Assembly: GCF_003568845.1 (NCBI RefSeq)
Contig: NZ_CP030126.1
Location: 406,001 to 470,000 of the forward strand
Length of the DNA stretch: 64,000 nt
From: Indioceanicola profundi
GTDB taxonomy: Bacteria > Pseudomonadota > Alphaproteobacteria > Azospirillales > Azospirillaceae
Direction of reading: 5' to 3'
Position numbers and translations under genes: made by a program. Shown piece by piece: positions 26,655-36,447 of the stretch. The notes under the pieces were generated by a model. It searched no databases, had not been told where the DNA came from, and saw nothing but the letters and a program-made list of their open reading frames with translations. Position 1 is the stretch's first letter. Every line of letters starts with the position of its first letter.

Positions 26655-26871
26655 GCCTGAACCCGTCAGAAAAGATGCTGCCGATATGTAGGGCAGGCGG
26701 CGGCCATGGTCCATCCTGGTGGGCGCGAAGGGCGGTATGCAGGGATAATGTGGGCGTGGAGGACATTCCTGCGGAACGCACCGGAATGCTCTTGAACAGT
26801 GCCCGGCGATTTGCTATCTCCCGCGGACCCACCGCCAAGGACTACCAGCCGGCGGTGCGGAGGGACAGAGT

Positions 26872-26956
26872 GCGGTCGTGGCGGAACTGGTAGACGCGCA
26901 GCGTTGAGGTCGCTGTGGGGCAACCCGTGGAAGTTCGAGTCTTCTCGACCGCACCA
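26872..26956 (+). tRNA. tRNA-Leu (anticodon GAG)
   Basis: An 85-base class II tRNA with an encoded CCA. Acceptor arms GCGGTCG and CGACCGC pair perfectly. The anticodon stem CAGCG/CGCTG encloses TTGAGGT, which gives GAG for CUC/CUU codons. The long variable arm GGGGCAACCC and the T loop TTCGAGT are typical of tRNA-Leu. Confidence 0.95.
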
Positions 26957-26962
26957 TCCTCG

Positions 26963-27004
26963 AAAAAGGGCTGCAACCCGACGGGTTGCAGCCCTTTTCG
27001 CTTT
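26963..27004 (+). terminator. Rho-independent terminator of tRNA-Leu
   Basis: AAAAGGGCTGCAACCC (26964-26979) pairs perfectly with GGGTTGCAGCCCTTTT (26983-26998) around a 3-base loop, followed by CGCTTTT. It begins 7 bases after the tRNA. Confidence 0.93.
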
Positions 27005-27187
27005 TCGGGGTTCAGGTGCGGCCGACCGTCGGCCCGGCAACTTTCCCACGCCGACACCCCAGACTTTCCCGCATTGCCCTGGACATTTCCGCCCGCCCCG
27101 GCCTAAGCAGGGCAGTCTCTGCTGCGTTGGCGGATTCGTTCGCGCCGGCGCAGATTTCCCGCCTGGAATGCCCAAGGGTGACGGTCC

Positions 27188-29488
27188 ATGTCCGACAGCT
27201 TCCGCGACGCCGCTCTCGATTACCACCGGCTTCCGACGCCGGGTAAGATCGCAGTCACGCCGACCAAGCCGCTGGCGACCCAGCGCGATCTGGCGCTGGC
27301 CTATTCCCCCGGCGTGGCGGCGGCCTGCGAGGCAATCGTCGAGGACGAGGCGAATGCCGCCCTCTACACCTCCCGCTCCAACCTGGTGGCGGTGATCACC
27401 AACGGCACGGCGGTGCTGGGCCTCGGCGACATCGGCCCGCTGGCCTCCAAGCCGGTGATGGAGGGCAAGGGCGTCCTGTTCAAGAAGTTCGCCGGCATCG
27501 ACGTCTTCGACATCGAGGTGAACGAGAAGGACCCGGAGAAGCTGGTCGAGGTGATCGCGGCGCTGGAGCCCACCTTCGGCGGCATCAACCTTGAGGACAT
27601 CAAGGCGCCGGAATGCTTCTACGTGGAAAGCAAGCTGCGCGAGCGGCTGAAGATTCCCGTCTTCCATGACGACCAGCACGGCACCGCCATCATCGTGGCC
27701 GCCGCCATCACCAACGCGCTGGCGCTGACCGGCCGCGACATCGGCTCGGTGAAGCTGGTCTGCTCCGGCGCCGGGGCCGCGGCGATGGCCTGCCTGGACC
27801 TGCTGGTCGACATGGGCATGCCGGTGGAGAACATCTGGGTCAGCGACATCAAGGGCGTGGTCTATGACGGCCGCACCGAGCTGATGGACCCGCGCAAGCA
27901 GCGCTACGCCAAGCCCACGAACGCCCGAACCCTGGGCGATATCATCGAGGGCGCCGACATCTTCCTGGGCCTGTCCGCCCCGCGCGTGCTGACGCCGGAG
28001 ATGGTGTCGCGCATGGCGAATGGCCCCATTGTCATGGCCTTGGCGAACCCCACGCCCGAGATCATGCCGGAACTGGTGAAGTCCGTCCGCCCCGACGCCA
28101 TCATCGCGACCGGCCGGTCGGACTATCCGAATCAGGTCAACAACGTCCTCTGCTTCCCCTTCATCTTCCGCGGCGCGCTGGATGTCGGCGCGACCACGAT
28201 CAACGAGGCGATGAAGATCGCCGCTGTGCGCGCCATCGCCGAGCTGGCGCGGGCGGAGGCCAGCGATGTGGTCGCCACCGCCTATGGCGACAGTTCCCCC
28301 GGTTTCGGGCCGGAATATCTGATCCCGCGGCCGTTCGATCCGCGCCTGATCCTGCAGATCGCCCCGGCCGTGGCCAAGGCGGCCATGGACAGCGGCGTGG
28401 CCCGCCGGCCCATCGAGGATTTCGACGCCTACCGCGACCGGCTGTCCCAGTTCGTCTTCCGCTCCGGCCTGCTGATGAAGCCGGTCTTCGCCCGCGCCAA
28501 GTCCGACCCGCGGCGCGTCGCCTATGCCGAGGGCGAGGAGGAGCGGGTGCTGCGCGCGGTGCAGTTCGTGGTGGATGACAATCTTGCCCGTCCGGTCCTG
28601 ATCGGCCGGCGCGAGGTGGTGAACCGCCGCATCGAGAAGCTGGGCCTGCGCATCCGCACCGGCGAGCATTTCGACCTGGTCGATCCCCAGGCTGACGCCC
28701 GCTACAACGATTACTGGACCGCCTATCACGATGTGATGCAGCGCCGCGGCGTCAGCCCGGACCGGGCGCGGCAGGTGGTGCGCACCAACTCCACCGTGAT
28801 CGGCAGTCTGATGCTGCGCAAGGGCGATGCCGACGCCATGGTCTGCGGCACGGTGGGCCTCTACGACTGGCACCTGAAGCATGTGCTGGACGTGGTCGGC
28901 CTGCGCCGCGGCGTGCAGGTGCCGGCCTCCCTTTCCGTGCTGATCCTGAACCGGGGCACGTTCTTCCTGGCCGACACCTATGTGAATCCCGACCCGTCCC
29001 CGACGGAAATCGCCGAGATGACGAAGCTGGCGGCGGAGGAGGTGCGGCGGTTCGGTGTCACGCCGAAGGTAGCGCTGCTCTCCCACTCCAACTTCGGCAG
29101 CCATACGGACGCTTCGGCCGTGAAGATGCGTGAGGCCTTGGGTGAGATCGAAGCGCGCTGCCCCGGCCTGGAGGTGGAGGGCGAGATGCATGCCGACGCG
29201 GCGCTGTCGGAGGAGATCCGGCTCCGCATCTTCCCGAACTCCCGCCTGAAGGGGGAGGCGAACCTGATGATCATGCCGACCCGCGATGCCGCGAACATCG
29301 CCTTCAATCTGGTCAAGGTCCTGGGCGACGGTCTGGCGGTCGGGCCGGTGCTGCTGGGGGCCGCCCAGCCGGCGCATATCCTGACGCCCAGCGTTACGGT
29401 TCGCGGAATTGTCAACATGACGGCGCTGGCCGTCGTCGATGCCCAGATGCATTCTGCGGCCGAACCGCCCGGAAGCTTCGCCATCTGA
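27188..29488 (+). CDS. maeB: NADP-dependent malic enzyme with phosphotransacetylase-like domain (MaeB type)
   Basis: Oxidative decarboxylation of malate to pyruvate with NADPH formation, cytosolic. The 766-residue chain has a malic enzyme half (about 1-430) with [22 protein letters not shown] and the nucleotide-binding [16 protein letters not shown] phosphotransacetylase-like half follows (about 440-766, ending in [19 protein letters not shown]). In this family the second half binds acetyl-CoA as a regulator rather than acting as an enzyme. The length is normal for the fused type. Confidence 0.93.
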   Translation: MSDSFRDAALDYHRLPTPGKIAVTPTKPLATQRDLALAYSPGVAAACEAIVEDEANAALYTSRSNLVAVITNGTAVLGLGDIGPLASKPVMEGKGVLFKKFAGIDVFDIEVNEKDPEKLVEVIAALEPTFGGINLEDIKAPECFYVESKLRERLKIPVFHDDQHGTAIIVAAAITNALALTGRDIGSVKLVCSGAGAAAMACLDLLVDMGMPVENIWVSDIKGVVYDGRTELMDPRKQRYAKPTNARTLGDIIEGADIFLGLSAPRVLTPEMVSRMANGPIVMALANPTPEIMPELVKSVRPDAIIATGRSDYPNQVNNVLCFPFIFRGALDVGATTINEAMKIAAVRAIAELARAEASDVVATAYGDSSPGFGPEYLIPRPFDPRLILQIAPAVAKAAMDSGVARRPIEDFDAYRDRLSQFVFRSGLLMKPVFARAKSDPRRVAYAEGEEERVLRAVQFVVDDNLARPVLIGRREVVNRRIEKLGLRIRTGEHFDLVDPQADARYNDYWTAYHDVMQRRGVSPDRARQVVRTNSTVIGSLMLRKGDADAMVCGTVGLYDWHLKHVLDVVGLRRGVQVPASLSVLILNRGTFFLADTYVNPDPSPTEIAEMTKLAAEEVRRFGVTPKVALLSHSNFGSHTDASAVKMREALGEIEARCPGLEVEGEMHADAALSEEIRLRIFPNSRLKGEANLMIMPTRDAANIAFNLVKVLGDGLAVGPVLLGAAQPAHILTPSVTVRGIVNMTALAVVDAQMHSAAEPPGSFAI

Positions 29489-29558
29489 CATCCCGCCCTG
29501 CAACCCGGTCTTCCGCCACGCCCCACCTCCGCCGCCCAGCCAAGGTGTCCGCTTCCGC

Positions 29559-30962
29559 ATGAGCCACGCCGACATCCGCCCCGATAACGAGCGCGATGAG
29601 GAGCAGCACCCCGAGGAATGGGAGTTGCGCCTGCGCGAAGTTCACTTCCTGCTGGAGCAGGGGGAGGAACAGAGGCTGCGCGCGCTTCTGGCGGGCATGC
29701 ATGCGGGCGATATCGCCCACGTGCTGGAGCAGGCGGATGGTGAAGACCGGGAGCGGCTGGTCGAGCTGATGCGGCCGGATTTCGACGCGGAGGTGCTGGC
29801 CTATCTGCCGGGCGAGCTGCGCGACGAAATCATCGAGACGCTGCATCCCAAGGAGTTGGCCGCCGCTGTTGCCGAGCTGGATACTGATGACGCGGTGGAC
29901 GTCATCCAGGATCTGGATGAGGAAGCGCGGCGGCAGATCCTGGAAAATCTGCCGCCTGAGGCGCGCGCGCTGGTCGAGGAAGGCCTGACCTTCCCGGAAT
30001 ATTCCGCCGGCCGGCTCATGAGCCGCGAGTTCGTATCCGTCCCGCAGTTCTGGACGGTGGGGCGGCTGCTGGATTATCTCCGCGCTGCGGCCGGCACCGA
30101 CGACAGCGAACTGCCGGAACAGTTCTACGACATCTTCATCATCGATCCGATGTACCGGGTAGCTGGCGCGGTGCCGCTGTCGCGCGTCATGCGGGCGAAG
30201 CGCTCGGTGAAGCTCAAGGACATCCTGACCGAGGATATCCACCGCATCCCGGCCACCATGGACCAGGAGGAGGTTGCCCGGCTGTTCCGCCGCTATGCCC
30301 TGGTCTCCGCCCCCGTGGTGGACAAGTCCGGACGCCTGATCGGCGTCATCACCGTTGACGACGTGGTGGACGTGATCGAGGAGGAGGCCGAGGCCGACCT
30401 GCTGGCGCTGGGCGGCGTCGGCGAGGACGACCTTTACCGGGCCGTGCTGGACACCACCAAGTCCCGATTCTCCTGGCTGGGCGTCAATGTGGTCACCGCC
30501 TTCATCGCGGCGACCGTGATCGGGCTGTTCGAGGCGACGATCGAGCAGGTCGTGGCTCTGGCCGTGCTGATGCCCATCGTCGCCAGCATGGGGGGCAATG
30601 CCGGCACGCAGACGCTGACCGTGGCGGTGCGCGCCCTGGCGACGCGGGAACTCACCAGCTCCAACGCCAAGCGCGTGATCGGAAAGGAACTGCTGGTCGG
30701 TTTCCTGAACGGCGTGCTGTTCGCAAGTATCGTCGGCATCATCGCCACCCTCTGGTTCCGGCAGCCGCTTATCGGGGCGGTGATCGCCGGCGCCATGGTG
30801 ACCAACATGGTCTGCGCCGGCCTGTTCGGAACCCTGATCCCGCTGACGTTGGACCGGCTCAAGATCGACCCGGCGGTTGCATCCGGCGTCTTCCTGACCA
30901 CAGTCACCGACGTGGTTGGATTCTTTGCTTTTCTCGGGCTGGCGACGCTCGTCCTGCTTTGA
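29559..30962 (+). CDS. mgtE: Magnesium transporter MgtE
   Basis: Mg2+ channel of the inner membrane, gated by intracellular magnesium. The 467-residue protein has an acidic MgtE N domain (about 15-145), a CBS pair (about 150-270, with RRYALVSAPVVDKSGRLIGVITVDDVVDVI) and five membrane segments from about residue 295. The pore signature is PIVASMGGNAGTQTLTV. The start MSHADIRPDNERDEEQ at 29559 removes a proline-rich upstream frame that is not domain-like. It lies 70 bases after maeB on the same strand. Confidence 0.94.
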   Translation: MSHADIRPDNERDEEQHPEEWELRLREVHFLLEQGEEQRLRALLAGMHAGDIAHVLEQADGEDRERLVELMRPDFDAEVLAYLPGELRDEIIETLHPKELAAAVAELDTDDAVDVIQDLDEEARRQILENLPPEARALVEEGLTFPEYSAGRLMSREFVSVPQFWTVGRLLDYLRAAAGTDDSELPEQFYDIFIIDPMYRVAGAVPLSRVMRAKRSVKLKDILTEDIHRIPATMDQEEVARLFRRYALVSAPVVDKSGRLIGVITVDDVVDVIEEEAEADLLALGGVGEDDLYRAVLDTTKSRFSWLGVNVVTAFIAATVIGLFEATIEQVVALAVLMPIVASMGGNAGTQTLTVAVRALATRELTSSNAKRVIGKELLVGFLNGVLFASIVGIIATLWFRQPLIGAVIAGAMVTNMVCAGLFGTLIPLTLDRLKIDPAVASGVFLTTVTDVVGFFAFLGLATLVLL

Positions 30963-31031
30963 GACTTCCAGCTTATCTCTTCTGACGGCGCCGGGTCCGC
31001 GTCCCAGGGCGACCCGGGTTCACGCATCCGT

Positions 31032-31060
31032 AATTGTTGCATTGCAATTTTGCAACAATT
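31032..31060. promoter_or_regulatory. Inverted repeat upstream of the TonB receptor gene, candidate operator
   Basis: AATTGTTGCA (31032-31041) and TGCAACAATT (31051-31060) form perfect 10-base arms with a 9-base spacer, in an AT-rich patch about 130 bases before the receptor gene. A second, weaker dyad TTGCGA/TCGCAA (31081-31086 and 31099-31104) lies between it and the gene. Confidence 0.55.
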
Positions 31061-31188
31061 CGCTCGAAACGTTCGTGCTGTTGCGAGAAAAGGACATTTC
31101 GCAAATCCAATCGGGGTAGCTTATGCGCCTTCGGAGGGTGGGGGTTGCCTTCGGGGCCCACCTTTCGGGAGATGCGAAGAGGAAGATA

Positions 31189-34100
31189 ATGAAGCAGAGA
31201 ACAGGATACAGGACGCTGCGCGGAGCCCTGCTGGTGAGCGCCGCCGCGGGTCTACTGATTAGCGGACAGGCTTACGCGCAGGAAACGGGGCAGACCGAGC
31301 CGACTTCCCAGGAACTTGAGGAGCTGGTCGTCGTGGGTTCGCGCATCCGGCGCGACACTTTCAACGCTCCTTCGCCGATTCAGGTCATCACCCGTGAGGA
31401 GAGCACGCTCGCCGGCTTGACCTCCGCGGCCGACCTGCTGCAGGGCACGGCTGTGACGGGCGGTACCGCCCAGATCAACAACGCTTTCGGCGGCTTCGTC
31501 ACCAACGGCGGTCCGGGTGCGAACACGCTCTCGCTGCGCGGCCTCGGCGCCGGTCGTACCCTGGTCCTGATCAACGGCCGTCGCGTGGCGCCGGCCGGTA
31601 CGCGCGGCGCTGTCGGTTCGGCCGACCTGAACGTGCTGCCGAACGCCATGATCGAGCGCGTCGAAGTGCTTCGTGACGGCGCGTCCTCCATCTATGGCTC
31701 CGATGCCATCGCCGGCGTGGTCAACGTCGTCACCCGAAGCGACATCGAGGGCGTGACGGTCGAAGGTCAGTACAACCGGCCGTTCAATGAGGGCGGCGAG
31801 CAGGGTCGCTTCTCTATCGTCGGCGGCGCCTCCGGCGACCGCTGGAAGGTGGCTGGTTCGTTCGAGTTCTATGAGCGCGAGGAGCTGACGCTCGCCGACC
31901 GCGACTGGACCCGCTGCAACACCGATTACCTCTTCGACCCGACCACGGGTGAGAGCGCCGATTACATCGATCCGCTGACCGGCCGGCCGAAGTGCTATCC
32001 GATCTCCAGCACCGGCTCGAACGGCGTCACCATCAATACGCTTGGTACGGCCAGCATGGCCGGCGTGGCTGCTCCCGGCGCAGTTCTCGCTGACGGGACC
32101 ATCCCGACAGTCTTCAACCGCTGGCGGCCGAATGCCGCAATCACGACGGGCGACCTCCCCGGCTTTGAGGGTGTCGGCGGTCCGGGTGGCATCGACCTGA
32201 ATGTCCGCGACACCTTCGATCCGCGGATGCTCAATGAATCCCTGATCTCGCCGGTTCAGGTCTACACCGCCTTCGGCCAGGCCTCCTATGAGTTCGAGGC
32301 GCTGGGCAATGCCGAGGTCTATGCGGAGTTCCTGGGCAACAAGCGCGACTCGCAGCAGACCGGCTATCGCCAGCTCAGCCTCGACTACGCGGTGGGCAGC
32401 CCGCTTCTGCCGGAAAGCATGCAGGACCTCGCGCCGTTCCTGGGCCCGCAGCCGATCACCAATGGCCAGAATGTCGCTGCCCGCGCCTTCATCGGCTTCG
32501 GCAATGACAAGAGCGAGCAGAGCGTCGAGTACTACAAGGGTACCGCCGGTGTCCGTGGCGACCTGACCTTCCTGCCGGACTGGCGCTATGACGCGAATGT
32601 GAGCTACGCACGCTCCGACGCGAAGTACATGTTCGAGCAGTTCCTGATCGACCGTCTGTCCGAGAGCCTGGACGTCGTCGCGGCTCCCGCCGGTCTGGAT
32701 GCCTCCCTCATCCGCCGCGCTGCCGACGGGTCGAGCATCACCTGCCGCGTCAACACCACCAACCCGGCTCGCGGCTGTGTCGCTGCTCCGGTCCTGAACA
32801 CGCAGACCCTCGCCGGCCAGCTGCCGGAAGACTGGGTCGACTATGTGTTCCGGCCCGTTATCGGCACGACCGTGTATGACGAGTGGAACGCCAGCGCCTC
32901 TGTCGACGGTCCGCTGGTCGATCTGCCGGCCGGCGAGGCCATGGGCGCCTTCGGCGTGGAGTTCCGCCGCTCCGAGATCAACGACACGCCTGGCGAAGAC
33001 ATGATCAACGCCAACCTCTACAACTTCTCGACCGCTACGCCGACCCGCGGCGACGACTCGGTGATCGAGGCGTTCGGCGAAGTCGAAGTTCCGCTGCTGG
33101 CCAACCTGCCGTTCATCAAGGAACTCACCGTCAACGGTTCTGCCCGTTACACGGAATATGATTCCTACGGCTCCGACTGGACCTACAAGGCCGGCGGCGT
33201 CTATCGCCCGCTGGAGTGGCTGTCGTTCCGCGCCAGCTACGGCACGTCTTACCGCGCGCCGGCGCTGTTCGAGCAGTTCCAGGGTGCCACCAGCGGCTTC
33301 CTCAGCCAGCAGGGCGATCCCTGCAACAACTACGGTGGTCCGAACGTCAACCCGAACCGGGCTGCCAACTGCGCCGCCGAGCTGCCTGGCCAGCCTGACT
33401 TCCAACAGACTCAGAGCATCCGGGTCTTCTCCCAGGGCGGTGCTGCCCAGGGGCTTGAGGCCGAGACGTCCGACAACCTCACCCTGGGCGTGATCCTGCA
33501 GCCGGAGCTGCCGGAAGCCTTCGGCGAGTTCGCCTTTGCGGTCGACTATTATGACATCAAGGTCGAAAACGGCGTTTCCCGCGTGGGCTCCGCCGCTCTG
33601 CTCAGCCTCTGCTATAACGATCCGGCGTTCCGTTCGGGTGGCGGCTACTGCCGCTTCATCGAGCGTGACGAGAACAATGCCCTGACCGTGTTCGATGCCT
33701 ACACCAACATCGCCACGCAGATCGTGACGGGTGTGGACTACAGCATGCGCTGGACCCGCGACATCGGGCCGGGCAACTTCCGCTTCAACGCCCAGCTGAG
33801 CCAGTATCTGGAGCAGAAGGACAAGCTGTTCCCGGACGATCCGTACGACAACTACAACGGCACGATCGGCAACCCGCGCTGGACCGGCACCTTCGATGCC
33901 AGCTACCGGTACGCGGAGTGGACGTTCCGCTACGGTGTCGACTGGATCGATGGCATGGACAGCACGACCTACCTCGAGGTGGATCCGGCTGCCGATCCGT
34001 ACGTTTTCAAGGTCGACGACTACTTCGAGCACTACCTCTCGGTCCAGTACGCCGAGGAGGACTGGTCGGTGACGGCCGGCGTGCGGAACCTGTTCGACAA

Positions 34101-34215
34101 GGAGCCGCCGCAGATCTCCATGGGCTATTACAACCGGGTCGGCAACGCCCCGCTGTACAGCGGCTACGATTACGTCGGCCGCGAGCTCTTCGTGACCCTG
34201 TCGAAGTCCTTCTAA
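31189..34215 (+). CDS. TonB-dependent outer membrane receptor
   Basis: Outer membrane beta-barrel that imports a ligand using TonB energy; 1008 residues, at the large end of the family. A signal peptide ends at GQAYA (about residue 28). A TonB-box-like stretch, ELEELVVVGSRI, follows. The plug domain (about 45-175) has LSLRGLGAGRTLVLINGRRV and DGASSIYGSDAIAGVVNVVT. The barrel ends in RELFVTLSKSF with the terminal Phe needed for assembly. AGAGGAAG precedes ATG 31189. It belongs to the large oligosaccharide/peptide-type receptors common in alphaproteobacteria; no transporter genes adjoin it, so the ligand is unknown. Confidence 0.88.
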   Translation: MKQRTGYRTLRGALLVSAAAGLLISGQAYAQETGQTEPTSQELEELVVVGSRIRRDTFNAPSPIQVITREESTLAGLTSAADLLQGTAVTGGTAQINNAFGGFVTNGGPGANTLSLRGLGAGRTLVLINGRRVAPAGTRGAVGSADLNVLPNAMIERVEVLRDGASSIYGSDAIAGVVNVVTRSDIEGVTVEGQYNRPFNEGGEQGRFSIVGGASGDRWKVAGSFEFYEREELTLADRDWTRCNTDYLFDPTTGESADYIDPLTGRPKCYPISSTGSNGVTINTLGTASMAGVAAPGAVLADGTIPTVFNRWRPNAAITTGDLPGFEGVGGPGGIDLNVRDTFDPRMLNESLISPVQVYTAFGQASYEFEALGNAEVYAEFLGNKRDSQQTGYRQLSLDYAVGSPLLPESMQDLAPFLGPQPITNGQNVAARAFIGFGNDKSEQSVEYYKGTAGVRGDLTFLPDWRYDANVSYARSDAKYMFEQFLIDRLSESLDVVAAPAGLDASLIRRAADGSSITCRVNTTNPARGCVAAPVLNTQTLAGQLPEDWVDYVFRPVIGTTVYDEWNASASVDGPLVDLPAGEAMGAFGVEFRRSEINDTPGEDMINANLYNFSTATPTRGDDSVIEAFGEVEVPLLANLPFIKELTVNGSARYTEYDSYGSDWTYKAGGVYRPLEWLSFRASYGTSYRAPALFEQFQGATSGFLSQQGDPCNNYGGPNVNPNRAANCAAELPGQPDFQQTQSIRVFSQGGAAQGLEAETSDNLTLGVILQPELPEAFGEFAFAVDYYDIKVENGVSRVGSAALLSLCYNDPAFRSGGGYCRFIERDENNALTVFDAYTNIATQIVTGVDYSMRWTRDIGPGNFRFNAQLSQYLEQKDKLFPDDPYDNYNGTIGNPRWTGTFDASYRYAEWTFRYGVDWIDGMDSTTYLEVDPAADPYVFKVDDYFEHYLSVQYAEEDWSVTAGVRNLFDKEPPQISMGYYNRVGNAPLYSGYDYVGRELFVTLSKSF

Positions 34216-34226
34216 GGACCAAACGA

Positions 34227-34252
34227 GGCCTCCCCCAGATCCGGGGGAGGCC
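34227..34252 (+). terminator. GC-rich hairpin after the TonB receptor gene
   Basis: GGCCTCCCCC (34227-34236) pairs with GGGGGAGGCC (34243-34252). There is no T run, so it is more likely a 3' stabilising hairpin ahead of the true terminator just downstream. Confidence 0.5.
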
Positions 34253-34290
34253 GGAACGAACCCTCGAGCTTTCTGGCATCGAGCAGAATG

Positions 34291-34328
34291 GAAAGGCCGC
34301 GGCATCCACCGCGGCCTTTCTTGTTCCT
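34291..34328 (+). terminator. Rho-independent terminator between the TonB receptor and glpK genes
   Basis: GAAAGGCCGCGG (34291-34302) pairs with CCGCGGCCTTTC (34309-34320) around a 6-base loop, followed by TTGTTCCTT. It separates two convergent genes and may work on the plus strand mainly. Confidence 0.8.
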
Positions 34329-34367
34329 TGCAGGAATGAGCGGCCGGACTGGCCGGACCTTTACCGC

Positions 34368-35870
34368 TCACCCCGTCCGGACCCGCCGCACCGCATCCTG
34401 CCATCCGGCGTAGAGGGCGGCGCGCTCCCGCTCGTCGAGGCGCGGTTCGAAACGCCGGTCCAGTCTCCAGGCTTCCGCCAAAGCTGTACGACCGGAATAG
34501 AGCCCGGCATGCAGGCCTGCCAGGAAGGCCGCTCCGAGTGCCGTCGTCTCCGTCACGGCGGGCCGCTCAACCGGAACGCCCAGCATGTCGGCCAGGAACT
34601 GCATCAGCCAGTCATTCTCCGCCATTCCGCCATCCACCCGCAGAGTGTGTGGAGTTAGCCCGCCGGACAGGCAGTCGGCATCGGCCCGCATCGCCTCCAT
34701 CAGGTCACGGGTCTGGTAGGCCACGGCCTCAAGCGCCGCCCGCACCACCTCTGCCACTCCGGTATCCCGGGTAAGACCGGTCAGCGCGCCGCGTGCATCG
34801 GGGTCCCAATAGGGCGCGCCAAGGCCGGTGAAGGCGGGAACCATGTAGACGCCGCCGGTGCCGCGCGCGTCGGCGGCCAGCCGCTCCGAACTGGGAGCGT
34901 CGGAAATAATGCGCAAACCATCCCGTAGCCATTGTATCGCCGCTCCCGCCACGAAGATGGAGCCTTCTATCGCGAAGGTCGGCACGCCATCGAAACGGTA
35001 GGCCAGCGTGGTCAACAGCCGATGGCCGGACAGCACCGGCTCCGCCCCGATGTTCAGCAGGGCGAAACAGCCGGTGCCGTAGGTGCTCTTGATCATTCCA
35101 GGCTCGAAACAAGCCTGTCCCACCGTGGCGGCCTGCTGGTCGCCAGCCATCCCGGTGACCGGAATGGGACGGCCCAGAAGCGATGCATCGGCAATGCCGA
35201 AATCGGCGGCATTGTCCCGCACCTCCGGCAGCAGGCTTTGCGGAATCGCAAACAGGTCCAGCAGGTCCCCATCCCAATCCTGGGTCTGGAGGTTGAAGAG
35301 AAGGGTGCGGCTGGCATTGCTGGCGTCCGTGGCATGCACCCGCCCTCCGGTCAGCCGGTACAGAAGCCAGGAATCCACTGTGCCGAAGCACAGCTCTCCC
35401 CGTTCCGCCCGGGTGCGGGCTCCGGGTAGATGCTCCAGCATCCAGGCCAGCTTCGTCGCGCTGAAATAGGGATCGATCAGCAGGCCGGTCCTGGCCCGCA
35501 CCATCTCCTCCGCCCCGTCCGCCTTCAGGTCGCGGCACAGGGCAGCGGTGCGGCGGTCCTGCCACACGATGGCGTTCATCACCGGAGCACCTGTCGCCCG
35601 GTCCCACAGCACCGCGGTTTCGCGCTGGTTTGTTATGCCGATGGCAGCGATTGCGGCGGCATCCAGCCCCGACCGTTCCAGCGCGCCGCGGCAGACCACC
35701 TGGGCATCGCGCCAGATATCCTCGGGATCATGTTCGACCCAACCGGCCTGCGGATAGAACTGCCGAAGTTCGCGCTGGGCGGTGGCGACCGGCTGCCCCG
35801 CCGCATCGAACAGGATGGCGCGGGTGGATGTCGTGCCCTGGTCGATCGCCAGCACATGCGTGCCCGCCAT
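34368..35870 (-). CDS. glpK: Glycerol kinase
   Basis: Phosphorylates glycerol to sn-glycerol 3-phosphate in the cytosol. The 500-residue FGGY-family protein has [15 protein letters not shown] at the N-terminus and [13 protein letters not shown] in the middle. [14 protein letters not shown] and the C-terminal [26 protein letters not shown] complete the family signature. GGGAGG 7 bases before the ATG at 35870 gives the start. No glpF, glpD or regulator gene adjoins it, so it is an isolated glycerol gene here. Confidence 0.95.
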   Translation of the reverse strand: MAGTHVLAIDQGTTSTRAILFDAAGQPVATAQRELRQFYPQAGWVEHDPEDIWRDAQVVCRGALERSGLDAAAIAAIGITNQRETAVLWDRATGAPVMNAIVWQDRRTAALCRDLKADGAEEMVRARTGLLIDPYFSATKLAWMLEHLPGARTRAERGELCFGTVDSWLLYRLTGGRVHATDASNASRTLLFNLQTQDWDGDLLDLFAIPQSLLPEVRDNAADFGIADASLLGRPIPVTGMAGDQQAATVGQACFEPGMIKSTYGTGCFALLNIGAEPVLSGHRLLTTLAYRFDGVPTFAIEGSIFVAGAAIQWLRDGLRIISDAPSSERLAADARGTGGVYMVPAFTGLGAPYWDPDARGALTGLTRDTGVAEVVRAALEAVAYQTRDLMEAMRADADCLSGGLTPHTLRVDGGMAENDWLMQFLADMLGVPVERPAVTETTALGAAFLAGLHAGLYSGRTALAEAWRLDRRFEPRLDERERAALYAGWQDAVRRVRTG

Positions 35871-36447
35871 TATGGTTCCTCCCGGTCCGGTTCCGTTTTC
35901 CGGAACGGTGGGGGAGGGCAGGGCCGGCGTCAATCCGGCCGAACGAGTGAGGTAGGACAACCTGATTTTCTTGTTGACCACCCCCTGGCGCGGGCGCACC
36001 ATCAAACCGTACCGAAGCAAGGGAGGGTGTCATGGAAGACATGGCTCCGCCTCATCAGTAACCGGGCGTGCTCTGCACGAGTGTTTCCGCCGGATCAACA
36101 AGGCAGGAGGCTCATTACCCGTATGGCTTCACATCGTGAATTCTGACTGGCTGCTTATGTGTGCCGGTCCTTAACTCGGAATATCCCGGATGTGATCCGG
36201 GTGCGGACGTGACGGTACAGGTTTTCCGGTGAATGCCGGACTTGTCCCGTACGTGCCGCCCGCAACAGCCCCCGTGCGCCCTGGTTGCGCCGGGGGCATT
36301 TGCGTCCGTGCACGGACGCCGGTCGGACCTAAAGCGTCGGGCCAGCCCGAAAAACCAGCGCCGAGGTTGTAGGTCCGCTATCCCTTGGTCTAGACTTCCC
36401 GCGATTTTGCGTCAGCGACATGACGCGGCCACAATCCGGGGGCTTGC
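35871..36447. other. 577-base gap without a gene; contains a triple-hairpin region
   Basis: The gap between divergent glpK and the OmpA-fold gene holds no convincing coding region. The 36185-36297 part has three consecutive stem-loops (separate entry). The stretch 35990-36180 is less GC-rich than its surroundings and could hold promoters, but no clear -35/-10 pair stands out. Confidence 0.5.
36185..36297 (+). ncRNA. Candidate structured RNA: three consecutive hairpins
   Basis: Hairpin 1: CCCGGAT-GTG-ATCCGGG (36185-36201). Hairpin 2 (about 36207-36254) stacks ACGT, ACGG, ACAGG and CCGG helices around a TGAATG loop, with bulges. Hairpin 3: GCCCCCG (36268-36274) with CGGGGGC (36291-36297), including an inner GCGC/GCGC stem, then ATTTGC. 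This could be a small RNA or a leader of the OmpA-fold gene. The strand is inferred from the final hairpin. I cannot match it to a known class. Confidence 0.4.

Noticed and set aside
26666..29575. 969-codon open frame antisense to maeB
   Set aside because: maeB is clear on the plus strand, and the antisense frame also runs through tRNA-Leu and its terminator.
31252..34404. 1050-codon open frame antisense to the TonB receptor
   Set aside because: The plus strand encodes a full receptor with signal peptide, plug and barrel; the antisense frame has no domain and is an effect of high GC codon use.
36205..36275. Cobalamin riboswitch
   Set aside because: GGTGAATGCCGG and CCGCCCGCAAC recall the core, but the distance between them is too long and no B12 gene follows. 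I list it only as an unclassified RNA candidate.
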